Of a DNA stretch of 64,000 nucleotides, positions 6,682 through 12,320 are shown piece by piece. The translations under genes were made by a program, and so were the position numbers. The first letter of the stretch is position 1. Every line of letters starts with the position of its first letter. The notes beneath the pieces were generated by a model. The model did no database searches, was not told the origin of the DNA, and saw only the letters and a program-made list of their open reading frames with translations. Source of the DNA: Lachnospiraceae bacterium AC2031 (GTDB taxonomy: Bacteria > Bacillota > Clostridia > Lachnospirales > Lachnospiraceae); the NCBI GenBank assembly GCA_000687975.1, contig JIAB01000001.1, forward strand, positions 1,240,001 through 1,304,000, given 5' to 3'.

Positions 6682-6871
6682 TTGCAGTAGTGAGACTCGA
6701 ACTCACGACCTTGTCCGTTGTGCCAAGCATCCAATGGATGCTTGCAAGCCTTGCTATACAAGGCTTGGTTCTGCTACGCAGAACGCATCCTCACTTCGTT
6801 CGGACCCTCGATTACTTTGTAATCGAGAGCTGATATGAAGAACCTGCTCTAACCAGCTGAGCTACACTGCA
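6682..6871 (-). tRNA. tRNA-Met(CAT), elongator type, interrupted by a 116-nt insertion
   Basis: Two 37-nt halves flank an insertion at 6719-6834. Joined, they give a standard 74-nt tRNA: acceptor TGCAGTG/TACTGCA, D-arm GCTC/GAGC, anticodon stem GGTTC/GGACA (G27-A43 as in the neighbouring Lys and Asn genes), loop TTCATAC, T-stem GTGAG/CTCAC, discriminator A. The junction falls at 36/37 or 37/38, the classical tRNA intron position. The insertion is too small for known group I or II introns. The gene could be spliced, or be inactivated by the insertion. Confidence 0.7.
6719..6834 (-). repeat. 116-nt multi-hairpin element, copy B (inside tRNA-Met)
   Basis: Starts ATCAGCT and ends TTGGCACA like copy A, and is exactly the same length. 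Hairpins: TCGATTAC-AAA-GTAATCGA; TCC-GA-AC-GAA-GT-GA-GGA with tandem G-A mismatches; GTTCTGC-GTA-GCAGAAC; AGCCTTG/CAAGGCT; AAGCATCC-ATT-GGATGCTT. Differences from copy A are largely compensatory. Both copies follow the trinucleotide CAT, and no target duplication is evident. Confidence 0.85.
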
Positions 6872-6873
6872 AG

Positions 6874-6947
6874 TGCAGACGAAGGGACTCGAACCCTTAA
6901 CCGTCGGATTAGAAATCCGATGCGCTGATCCATTACGCCACGTCTGC
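6874..6947 (-). tRNA. tRNA-Arg(TCT)
   Basis: Acceptor GCAGACG/CGTCTGC, anticodon stem TCGGA/TCCGA, loop TTTCTAA, discriminator A. Confidence 0.94.
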
Positions 6948-6954
6948 ATATAAG

Positions 6955-7042
6955 TCGGGATGATGGGAATCGAACCCATATTTACCTTGTTAGGGCCTAC
7001 GGCTTATAAGGCCGTGGCTCTCACCTGTTGAGCTACATCCCA
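6955..7042 (-). tRNA. tRNA-Ile(TAT) with an unusually long variable region
   Basis: Acceptor TGGGATG/CATCCCG (first pair U-G), anticodon stem ACGGC/GCCGT, loop CTTATAA. About 19 bases with a small CCT/AGG stem separate anticodon and T stems, which is class II size although Ile tRNAs are class I. See findings. Confidence 0.8.
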
Positions 7043-7043
7043 A

Positions 7044-7115
7044 CCCCTACGGGAGGACTCGAACCTCCAACCTTCTCATTAACAGTGAGCTGAACTACCA
7101 TTGTTCTACATAGGG
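7044..7115 (-). tRNA. tRNA-Asn(GTT)
   Basis: Acceptor CCCTATG/CGTAGGG, loop CTGTTAA, discriminator G; outer anticodon-stem pair G27-A43. Confidence 0.92.
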
Positions 7116-7121
7116 ATATAA

Positions 7122-7191
7122 AGTACCGTGTGAGAGTCGAACTCACTGAATCAGGTTTTGCAGACCGGACGGCAGCCGCTACCTACGGTAC
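7122..7191 (-). tRNA. tRNA-Cys(GCA)
   Basis: Perfect acceptor GTACCGT/ACGGTAC, loop CTGCAAA, discriminator T as usual for Cys. One anticodon-stem mismatch (28-42). Confidence 0.9.
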
Positions 7192-7197
7192 ATATAG

Positions 7198-7268
7198 CAG
7201 CCGAAACAGGAATCGAACCTATATCTTCTGAGTCAGAGTCAGATGTGATACCTTTACACTATTCGGCT
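7198..7268 (-). tRNA. tRNA-Gln(CTG)
   Basis: Perfect acceptor AGCCGAA/TTCGGCT, anticodon stem TCTGA/TCAGA, loop CTCTGAC, discriminator G. Confidence 0.92.
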
Positions 7269-7273
7269 ATAAG

Positions 7274-7345
7274 CAGATGCTAATGGATTTGAACCACTAC
7301 TAATAGTTTTGGAGACTATCGTGCTGCCAGTTACACTAAGCATCC
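7274..7345 (-). tRNA. tRNA-Trp(CCA)
   Basis: Acceptor GGATGCT/AGCATCT, anticodon stem ATAGT/ACTAT, loop CTCCAAA, discriminator G as usual for Trp. Confidence 0.94.
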
Positions 7346-7348
7346 ATA

Positions 7349-7421
7349 CAAGGGTGACGGGGATCGAACCCATATTACAGGAGTCAAAGTCCTGTGTACT
7401 GACCAGTTGTACGACACCCTA
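7349..7421 (-). tRNA. tRNA-Gln(TTG)
   Basis: Anticodon stem CAGGA/TCCTG, loop CTTTGAC, discriminator G. The first acceptor pair is an open U1-U72, compatible with the weak first pair common in tRNA-Gln. Confidence 0.9.
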
Positions 7422-7430
7422 TTATATAAG

Positions 7431-7504
7431 TAGGAAGGGTGAGACTCGAACTCACGACCGCCTGCTTATCAGACAGGAATTCTTACCAGCTGAACTACCT
7501 TCCT
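7431..7504 (-). tRNA. tRNA-Ile(GAT)
   Basis: Perfect acceptor AGGAAGG/CCTTCCT, anticodon stem CCTGT/GCAGG, loop CTGATAA. Confidence 0.94.
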
Positions 7505-7510
7505 ATATAG

Positions 7511-7583
7511 TGGGAAGAATAGGACTCGAACCTATACCGCGTGGAGCTTCAATCCACCGCTCTACCATTGGAGCTATCTTCCC
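7511..7583 (-). tRNA. tRNA-Phe(GAA)
   Basis: Acceptor GGGAAGA/TCTTCCC, anticodon stem GTGGA/TCCAC, loop TTGAAGC. First tRNA of block 2, starting right at the U-run of the upstream terminator. Confidence 0.94.
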
Positions 7584-7619
7584 AAAAAGAAAACCACCTG
7601 CCTTATCAGACAAGTGGTC
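7584..7619 (-). terminator. Terminator of the block 2 attenuator
   Basis: Eight-pair stem ACCACTTG/CAGGTGGT with loop TCTGATAAGG, then TTTTCTTTTT leading directly into tRNA-Phe. The 5' arm plus loop is complementary to a stretch in the last codons of the upstream 40-residue ORF. Confidence 0.88.
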
Positions 7620-7646
7620 AAACTCCGCTAAGCATTCAATTACTGC

Positions 7647-7769
7647 TTATACAGCACACAATCCACATAATCTGATAAAGACACGACAAATAATCCAGTT
7701 TTTAATATTGCACCAAAACTGAATATTCTGTATCTGCTTAAATTTTCTCATCATTTCTGTAGATCGCAT
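7647..7769 (-). CDS. Leader peptide ORF, 40 residues, codon-matched to tRNA block 2
   Basis: Starts MRSTEMMRKF; AAGGAG lies 10 bases upstream. Residues 6-28 are 23 consecutive amino acids drawn only from Met, Arg(AGA), Lys, Phe, Gln, Ile, Asn, Trp and Cys. These are exactly the specificities of the 12 tRNA genes of the next block (Phe, Ile GAT, Gln TTG, Trp, Gln CTG, Cys, Asn, Ile TAT, Arg TCT, Met, Lys TTT, Lys CTT). Codons ATG, AGA, AAA, AAG, TTT, CAG, ATA, ATT, AAT, AAC, TGG, TGC and TGT all occur. A terminator follows, and an internal segment near the stop can pair with it. The ORF starts 30 bases after tRNA-fMet with no room for a promoter, so it is co-transcribed with block 1. Inferred to be an attenuation leader. 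Confidence 0.85.
   Translation of the reverse strand: MRSTEMMRKFKQIQNIQFWCNIKNWIICRVFIRLCGLCAV
7663..7680 (-). promoter_or_regulatory. Putative antiterminator segment, block 2
   Basis: CTTTATCAGATTATGTGG, within the last codons of the leader ORF, can pair with CCACTTGTCTGATAAGG of the terminator: ten pairs (one wobble), an internal loop, then four more. Its downstream end is 13 bases from the stop codon, within reach of a terminating ribosome. Confidence 0.65.
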
Positions 7770-7798
7770 TGTTTCATTTCTCCTTCTTATTATTTGAG

Positions 7799-7959
7799 TA
7801 GCGGGAACCGGATTTGAACCGGCAACCTCCGGGTTATGGGCCCGGCTATCTTCCTCTCGCACTTCGTGCTCGAGGAGGACACTCGTCAAGGTATCTGTCA
7901 TTTGCGCAAGCGCATGACAGATACTTTGACTCGTTATTTCCAATTGATAATATCCCGCG
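7799..7959 (-). tRNA. tRNA-fMet(CAT), probably interrupted in the D-loop by ~87 nt
   Basis: The 3' half is typical of an initiator: anticodon stem CCGGG/CCCGG with the three G-C pairs and a CCCATAA loop (C33 instead of U33), T-arm GCCGG/CCGGT, TCCCGCT then A. The matching 5' acceptor CGCGGGA lies ~150 bases upstream, giving the initiator-type open first pair (C1-U72). D-stem TATC/GATA encloses AATTGGAA plus an ~87-nt insertion. The insertion has a 17-position hairpin (one mismatch) and a second hairpin TCCTC-GA-GCAC-GAA-GTGC-GA-GAGGA. Removing it leaves a 74-nt tRNA. The 5' half also resembles the hairpin element at 8119-8182, which lowers confidence. Confidence 0.6.
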
Positions 7960-7961
7960 AT

Positions 7962-8030
7962 TGGAAATGTAGGACTCGAACCTCTCCCCTAGAATCCAAA
8001 TCTAGTATGCTACCATTACACCACACTCCC
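7962..8030 (-). tRNA. tRNA-Pro(TGG), weak T-stem
   Basis: Acceptor GGGAGTG/CATTTCC (two wobbles), perfect anticodon stem CTAGA/TCTAG with loop TTTGGAT, T-loop TTCGAGT. Only three T-stem pairs (AGG/CCT) form, so it may be a decaying gene. Confidence 0.75.
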
Positions 8031-8038
8031 AATATAAG

Positions 8039-8110
8039 CGACTATGAAGGGAATTGAACCCTTACCCCCAGAGAGACAATCTGGTACGCTAACCATTACG
8101 CCACACAGCC
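8039..8110 (-). tRNA. tRNA-Asp(GTC)
   Basis: Acceptor GGCTGTG/CATAGTC, anticodon stem CCAGA/TCTGG, loop TTGTCTC, T-stem AAGGG/CCCTT, discriminator G. Confidence 0.93.
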
Positions 8111-8118
8111 ATAGTGGA

Positions 8119-8182
8119 GTATCTATTGTCCGCTGAAACTATAGACTCCCGTTCCAATCAATAATATCCGTCCAATAGACAC
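8119..8182 (-). other. Hairpin element between tRNA-Gly and tRNA-Asp
   Basis: GTGTCTATTG pairs with CAATAGATAC around ~44 bases. An inner stretch, GGATATTATTGATTGGAA, is close to the start of the interrupted tRNA-fMet (GGATATTATCAATTGGAA). No tRNA can be folded from it. Confidence 0.5.
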
Positions 8183-8185
8183 CTA

Positions 8186-8257
8186 AGTGGATAGCGAGAA
8201 TCGAACTCGCACCATTTGTTTGGAAGACAAATATACTAACCGTTATACGATACCCAC
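8186..8257 (-). tRNA. tRNA-Gly(TCC)
   Basis: Acceptor GTGGGTA/TATCCAC, anticodon stem TTTGT/ACAAA, loop CTTCCAA, discriminator T. Confidence 0.93.
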
Positions 8258-8261
8258 AGGT

Positions 8262-8292
8262 GAGCGAGAGAAGTGCCTGTTTTCTCCCGCTC
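8262..8292. other. Inter-tRNA hairpin with AGTGCCTGT loop
   Basis: Plus-strand GAGCGAGAGAA pairs with TTCTCCCGCTC around GTGCCTGT. The same loop in the opposite orientation occurs in the hairpin at 8849-8868 at the operon start. No U-run follows on the tRNA strand. Confidence 0.6.
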
Positions 8293-8329
8293 GATATAAA
8301 ATTATTATTTGGTAGTTTATGCTACCGAG

Positions 8330-8401
8330 TAGACCATATAGGAGTCGAACCTATATCTTCCCGTTCGTAGCGGGACATTCTATCCGTTAGACTAATGGTC
8401 T
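8330..8401 (-). tRNA. tRNA-Arg(ACG)
   Basis: Perfect acceptor AGACCAT/ATGGTCT, anticodon stem TCCCG/CGGGA, loop CTACGAA. A34 is presumably edited to inosine, as known for this tRNA in bacteria. Confidence 0.94.
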
Positions 8402-8403
8402 AG

Positions 8404-8476
8404 TGGAACGTACAGGATTTGAACCTGTGACATTCTGATTGCAAATCAGATGCTCTCCCAACTGAGCTAACGCCCC
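8404..8476 (-). tRNA. tRNA-Ala(TGC)
   Basis: Acceptor GGGGCGT/ACGTTCC, anticodon stem TCTGA/TCAGA, loop TTTGCAA. First tRNA of the operon, 27 bases after the attenuator terminator. Its wobble-rich acceptor keeps G2-T71 and G3-T70; the G-U identity pair at 3-70 is the known AlaRS determinant. Confidence 0.94.
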
Positions 8477-8502
8477 ATAATCATTTATTATTTGAAATAA
8501 AA

Positions 8503-8539
8503 AACCGCCTGTATCTTTTTTATCTTGATACAGACGGTT
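8503..8539 (-). terminator. Terminator of the block 1 attenuator
   Basis: Thirteen-pair stem AACCGTCTGTATC/GATACAGGCGGTT followed by TTTTATTTC, between the 56-residue leader ORF and tRNA-Ala. The sequence GATACAGGCG of the 3' arm is duplicated inside the end of the leader ORF, where it can compete for the same 5' arm. Confidence 0.9.
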
Positions 8540-8565
8540 CGATATCTTTCATAAGCAAAATGTGC

Positions 8566-8736
8566 CTAATATCGCCTGTATCTATACCTATTTCTATCCC
8601 AATCCTTATCTTTTCCTTCTTTGCCGGCTATAGCCACCTGATCAAAATGAGGCGCCTGAAGGCATGAGAAATTAAACCCACATATAGCAGGTCGATTAAT
8701 GACGATTATTCTATTCATCATTACTAAAGATCTCAT
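8566..8736 (-). CDS. Leader peptide ORF, 56 residues, ahead of tRNA block 1
   Basis: Starts MRSLVMMNRIIV; GGTAAGGA is 7-8 bases upstream. It contains all amino acids except Thr. Compared with the tRNAs directly downstream (Ala, Arg ACG, Gly, Asp, Pro, fMet) it has four Ala, eight Arg (only two as CGN), three Gly, four Asp and two Pro codons. Enrichment is weaker than in the other two leaders, perhaps because this first leader gates the whole operon. The ORF begins with ATG-GATCT-AATGATGA spacing like the 40-residue leader (MRSxxMM), hinting at common origin. Its final codons (AGA TAC AGG CGA) contain the antiterminator. I see no domain; a regulatory peptide is inferred. Confidence 0.75.
   Translation of the reverse strand: MRSLVMMNRIIVINRPAICGFNFSCLQAPHFDQVAIAGKEGKDKDWDRNRYRYRRY
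8573..8582 (-). promoter_or_regulatory. Antiterminator segment, block 1
   Basis: GATACAGGCG inside the last codons of the leader pairs with CGTCTGTATC, the 5' arm of the terminator (ten pairs, one wobble). It lies 5 bases before the stop codon, so a ribosome finishing the peptide would mask it and favour termination. Confidence 0.75.
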
Positions 8737-8848
8737 TTGCTTTTCCTTACCTCTTTCTGTCAGATTTGTTTATCATATGAAATCACTTCAGAAGTTATTA
8801 ATGATTTCAAAAAAATATGCCCATATCTCCGTTTAGACATAACAAACG

Positions 8849-8868
8849 GAGAGACAGGCACTTCTCTC
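8849..8868 (-). other. Hairpin at the 5' end of the tRNA operon transcript
   Basis: GAGAGA pairs with TCTCTC around AGTGCCTG on the minus strand, right at the predicted transcription start (~8869). A second hairpin CTCCGTTT/AAACGGAG (8827-8851) and a T7 run at 8811-8817 follow in the 5' leader. Confidence 0.65.
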
Positions 8869-8875
8869 GAAACAT

Positions 8876-8904
8876 AATATACTAAATCTCAAGATAAATG
8901 TCAA
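8876..8904 (-). promoter_or_regulatory. Sigma-A promoter of the tRNA operon
   Basis: TTGACA (8899-8904) and TATATT (8876-8881) on the minus strand with exactly 17 bases between. It is the only strong promoter seen between thiC and the array, and precedes the 56-residue leader by about 130 bases. Confidence 0.88.
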
Positions 8905-8957
8905 CAACTTTTTTAAAAAAATTTTGACACTTTTTTAAAAAATATTTTCAACTAGTT

Positions 8958-10313
8958 TTACAGTATATCCACATGTTCACCATTTAATGCTTTGTTCATG
9001 CTTCTTACTGCGCAGAATTTTCCACACATAGAACATGTATCATCATGTTCTGGTGACCTGTCAGCCCGGATTGCTTTTGCTGTTTCTGGATCAAGTGCAC
9101 ATTCCCACTGTTTCTCCCAGTCTAACGCTCTTCTCGCATCTGCCATAGCATTATCTATATCCATAGCATGCGGAATTTTCTTAGCTATATCTGCGGCATG
9201 AGCTGCAATCTTAGATGCCATGATTCCCTGCTTTACATCATCAATATTAGGAAGCGCCAGGTGTTCTGCTGGTGTTACATAGCAAAGGAATGCTGCTCCT
9301 GCAGAAGCCGCAATAGCTCCACCGATAGCAGATGTGATATGATCATATCCTGGAGCAATATCTGTAACTATAGGTCCAAGTACATAGAATGGAGCTCCCA
9401 TACATATGGTCTGCTGTATCTTCATATTAGCAGCTATCTGATCCATAGGCATATGACCAGGCCCCTCAACCATTACCTGAACATCTCTTTCCCATGCACG
9501 CTTAGTTAGTTCTCCAAGACGAACAAGTTCCTCTATCTGACATACGTCACTTCCGTCAGCAATACAGCCTGGACGGCAGGCATCACCTAGGGAGATGGTT
9601 ACATCATATTCACGACATATTTCAAGTATCTCATCATAGTATTCATAAAATGGATTCTCTTCGCCTGTCATACACATCCATGCAAATACAAGTGAACCCC
9701 CTCGTGATACTATATTCATTTTTCTCTTATGTTTCTTAATCTGCTCTATAGTCTTACGAGTGATACCACAATGAAGTGTTACAAAATCAACACCGTCTTC
9801 AGCATGAAGTCTTATAACATCAAGGAAGTCCTGGGCAGTAAGTGTCTCTAGGTCTCTCTGATAATGAATTACACTATCATATACCGGAACTGTTCCAATC
9901 ATAGCAGGACATTCGCTAGTAAGTTTTCTTCTGAAAGGCTGTGTGTCTCCGTGGGATGAAAGATCCATGATAGCTTCGGCCCCCATATTTACAGCCTCCA
10001 TAACCTTCTTCATCTCGATATCATAATCTTTACAGTCTCTGGAAACGCCAAGATTAACATTTATCTTGGTCTTCAGCATTGAACCTACTCCATTAGGATC
10101 GATACATTTATGATTCTTGTTGGCGCAGATTGCCACCTGTCCTCTTGCAACAAGGTCACGGATTTCCTCCTCAGTTCTGTACTCTTTAGCTGCTACTGCT
10201 TTCATTTCCGGTGTGATGATACCCTGTCTTGCGGCATCCATCTGAGTTGTATAATTTTTTTCACCGGCGCCTTCACCGAGCTTTCTCTCAGTGATATTTA
10301 ATGCTTCTTTCAT
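8958..10313 (-). CDS. thiC: Phosphomethylpyrimidine synthase ThiC
   Basis: 451 residues. A radical SAM enzyme converting aminoimidazole ribotide to HMP phosphate in thiamine synthesis. The C-terminus carries [11 protein letters not shown] (CxxCx4C cluster ligands), and the middle has the family blocks [12 protein letters not shown] and [20 protein letters not shown]. The start [11 protein letters not shown] follows AAAGGAG at proper spacing; an ATG eight codons upstream would swallow the ribosome site. Last gene of the thi operon, 83 bases after tenI; that gap contains a stem-loop (GCGGTACA/TGTATCGC, 10350-10375). Confidence 0.97.
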   Translation of the reverse strand: MKEALNITERKLGEGAGEKNYTTQMDAARQGIITPEMKAVAAKEYRTEEEIRDLVARGQVAICANKNHKCIDPNGVGSMLKTKINVNLGVSRDCKDYDIEMKKVMEAVNMGAEAIMDLSSHGDTQPFRRKLTSECPAMIGTVPVYDSVIHYQRDLETLTAQDFLDVIRLHAEDGVDFVTLHCGITRKTIEQIKKHKRKMNIVSRGGSLVFAWMCMTGEENPFYEYYDEILEICREYDVTISLGDACRPGCIADGSDVCQIEELVRLGELTKRAWERDVQVMVEGPGHMPMDQIAANMKIQQTICMGAPFYVLGPIVTDIAPGYDHITSAIGGAIAASAGAAFLCYVTPAEHLALPNIDDVKQGIMASKIAAHAADIAKKIPHAMDIDNAMADARRALDWEKQWECALDPETAKAIRADRSPEHDDTCSMCGKFCAVRSMNKALNGEHVDIL

Positions 10314-10396
10314 TTGTTTCTCCTTTTCTATTCGCATTAATTTTTCTTCTCGCGATACAAGGTGGTGCCCCCAATGTACCGCTATATGTGAAAGGA

Positions 10397-11026
10397 TTAC
10401 TGGCTGAACTTAGTCAGTAATTCCTTAACACTCTTAGCTTTCATGGCACTGCTCATGATGCAGGCTCCCGCCGCACCTTCTCTTCGTACCTCATCTATAT
10501 TCGCCGGTTCTATACCGCCTATGGCATAGACCGGCAAATCAACTTCTTTGGTTACATTTCTTAAAAACTCCAGACCCCTGCCAGGAAGGCCCTTCTTGCA
10601 ATCTGTATCATATATATGGCCTGCAAGGATGTAGGTGCAGCCAAGCGCCTTAGCTCTTCTTGCATCGAGTGCACTGTGGCAGGAAGCTCCAAGTTCTGCT
10701 ATTCCCAATCTTTCCCGGAGTAACTCTGGCTGATCATTTCCGAGTTCTGACATCACTTCTTCTAGAATATGAAGAGGAAGATGCAGTCCATCGCTCCTTA
10801 GTTCCATAGCAACCTTATAGAAATTATGGAGAAAAAGCTTTGTGCCTTCCTCTCTACAGATTGGAAGAAAAAAGCTGGCTAGCTCTCTATATTCTTCCTC
10901 ACTCATATCCTTCTCTCGAAGAATAATTGCTGCGGGATGAGCCTTTGCAACTTCCACCAGTTTCTCTCTATAATCCCCTTCACAGAGGTGTCTATTTGTA
11001 ACGCAAATTATGTCACACCTTTTCAT
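10397..11026 (-). CDS. tenI: TenI/ThiE-family protein, probably thiazole tautomerase TenI
   Basis: 209 residues, TIM-barrel ThiE/TenI family. Thiamine phosphate synthase ThiE normally has GPIFxTxTKK at the phosphate loop; here it reads [16 protein letters not shown], the form I know from TenI (GHVFETDCKKG), where the His is the key residue for aromatising the thiazole product of ThiG. This makes TenI activity more likely than ThiE; if so, ThiE must be encoded elsewhere. Lies between thiH (14 bases upstream) and thiC, with an AGGAGA ribosome site. Confidence 0.82.
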   Translation of the reverse strand: MKRCDIICVTNRHLCEGDYREKLVEVAKAHPAAIILREKDMSEEEYRELASFFLPICREEGTKLFLHNFYKVAMELRSDGLHLPLHILEEVMSELGNDQPELLRERLGIAELGASCHSALDARRAKALGCTYILAGHIYDTDCKKGLPGRGLEFLRNVTKEVDLPVYAIGGIEPANIDEVRREGAAGACIMSSAMKAKSVKELLTKFSQ

Positions 11027-11040
11027 TTAGTCTCCTGCTT

Positions 11041-12294
11041 TTATACAAAAAGATAATCATTTAGTACCGGCTGAAGGCCTTCACCCTCGATATCCTGGTA
11101 CATCTTATCAAGACTTCTGCTGTCGCTGATTTCAAACTGCTCATCGCCCTGATCGTACTCATCTTCTTTTCCTGTATACTTCGACTCGTGATCTCCGATT
11201 CCTGTAGATACACCTGCTGAGACCTTAGTAGCTGCTATCTTAACGATTCCATTTCTAAACTGAGCTGTCTCTCTAGAAGATACTGTAATACCAGCAAATG
11301 GCAGGAATATTCTATATGCACAGAGCACCTGGCAGAGCTGCTTCTCATGTACATCCAGCGGATTTATCTTCTCATTATTTATGATAGGACGAAGCCTTGG
11401 ACAGGAAAGTGAAATCTCTGCATGTGGATACTTCTTCTGAAGGAAGTATGCATGAAGCGCTGTGGCAAGAGCATCCTTTCTGAAGTCAGAAAGGCCAAGA
11501 AGAGCTGAAAATGCAACGCCTCGCATTCCGCCCATAAGGGCACGCTCCTGAGCATCGAATCGATAAGGCCACACTCTCTTATGTCCCATCAGATGGAGTG
11601 TCTCATACTTATCTGTATCATAGCTTTCCTGGAAAACAGTCACATAATCCGCACCACATTCATGCAGATACTTATACTCATCCACATTTACAGGATAGAC
11701 CTCAAGTCCAACCAGTCGGAAATACTTCCTTGCAAGCTTGCAGGCTTCACCTATATATTCAACATCACTGGCAGCTCGGCTTTCGCCTGTAAGAATCAGG
11801 ATTTCTTCCATTCCGCTGTCAGCTATAACCTTCATCTCATGCTCTATCTGTTCCATAGTCAGCTTCATCCTACGAATCTTGTTATAGCAGTTGAAGCCAC
11901 AGTATACACAGTAGTTCTCGCAATAGTTGGCTATATATAATGGTGTAAAGAGATATACTGTATTACCAAAATGCTTACTGGTTTCAAGTCTTGCTCTCTC
12001 TGCCATCTTCTCAAGAAGTGGTTCTGCAGCTGGTGACAGAAGTGCCTTGAAATCCTCTATAGAACAGTGATCGTGGTTAAGTGCAGCTACAACATCCTTT
12101 GCTGTATACTTAGAATAGTCATAGCTATTCATTTCGCTAAGAACCTTATCACAGATATCTGACTTTATGATATCCATCCCAGGCATATACTCCATATGAT
12201 TAGTTCTGCAGGATGGATCATTTTCCAGACGGTGCTTCTTTTCTAGTGCCTCTGGTGACAGTTCATCTGAATCTACTAAAAAGTTATTCTCCAT
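11041..12294 (-). CDS. thiH: 2-iminoacetate synthase ThiH (tyrosine lyase)
   Basis: 417 residues. Radical SAM enzyme that cleaves tyrosine to dehydroglycine and p-cresol, giving the glycine-derived part of the thiazole. The cluster motif CENYCVYCGF (CxxxCxxC) is at about residue 125, preceded by the family stretch LFTPLYIANY. Such ThiH occurs in anaerobes instead of the glycine oxidase ThiO. AAGGAGG ribosome site; directly downstream of thiG. Confidence 0.96.
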   Translation of the reverse strand: MENNFLVDSDELSPEALEKKHRLENDPSCRTNHMEYMPGMDIIKSDICDKVLSEMNSYDYSKYTAKDVVAALNHDHCSIEDFKALLSPAAEPLLEKMAERARLETSKHFGNTVYLFTPLYIANYCENYCVYCGFNCYNKIRRMKLTMEQIEHEMKVIADSGMEEILILTGESRAASDVEYIGEACKLARKYFRLVGLEVYPVNVDEYKYLHECGADYVTVFQESYDTDKYETLHLMGHKRVWPYRFDAQERALMGGMRGVAFSALLGLSDFRKDALATALHAYFLQKKYPHAEISLSCPRLRPIINNEKINPLDVHEKQLCQVLCAYRIFLPFAGITVSSRETAQFRNGIVKIAATKVSAGVSTGIGDHESKYTGKEDEYDQGDEQFEISDSRSLDKMYQDIEGEGLQPVLNDYLFV

Positions 12295-12320
12295 ATTTCT
12301 AATCCTCCTTTTCGAAACCC

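Noticed and set aside
6719-6834. Group I or group II intron in tRNA-Met
   Set aside because: Only 116 nt, with no P3-P8 core or domain V/VI pattern; the hairpins are simple and serial.
8805-8850. Terminator of the thi operon or of the tRNA 5' leader
   Set aside because: A stem CTCCGTTT/AAACGGAG is followed by TTTTTTT only after ~10 bases, and it lies downstream of the tRNA promoter, so its role (thiC terminator or extra leader attenuator) stays undecided and it is not listed as a terminator.
10338-10396. T-box leader between tenI and thiC
   Set aside because: The stretch aaggtggtgcc on the plus strand superficially resembles the T-box core but is on the wrong strand and lacks a specifier stem; read as a plain stem-loop.
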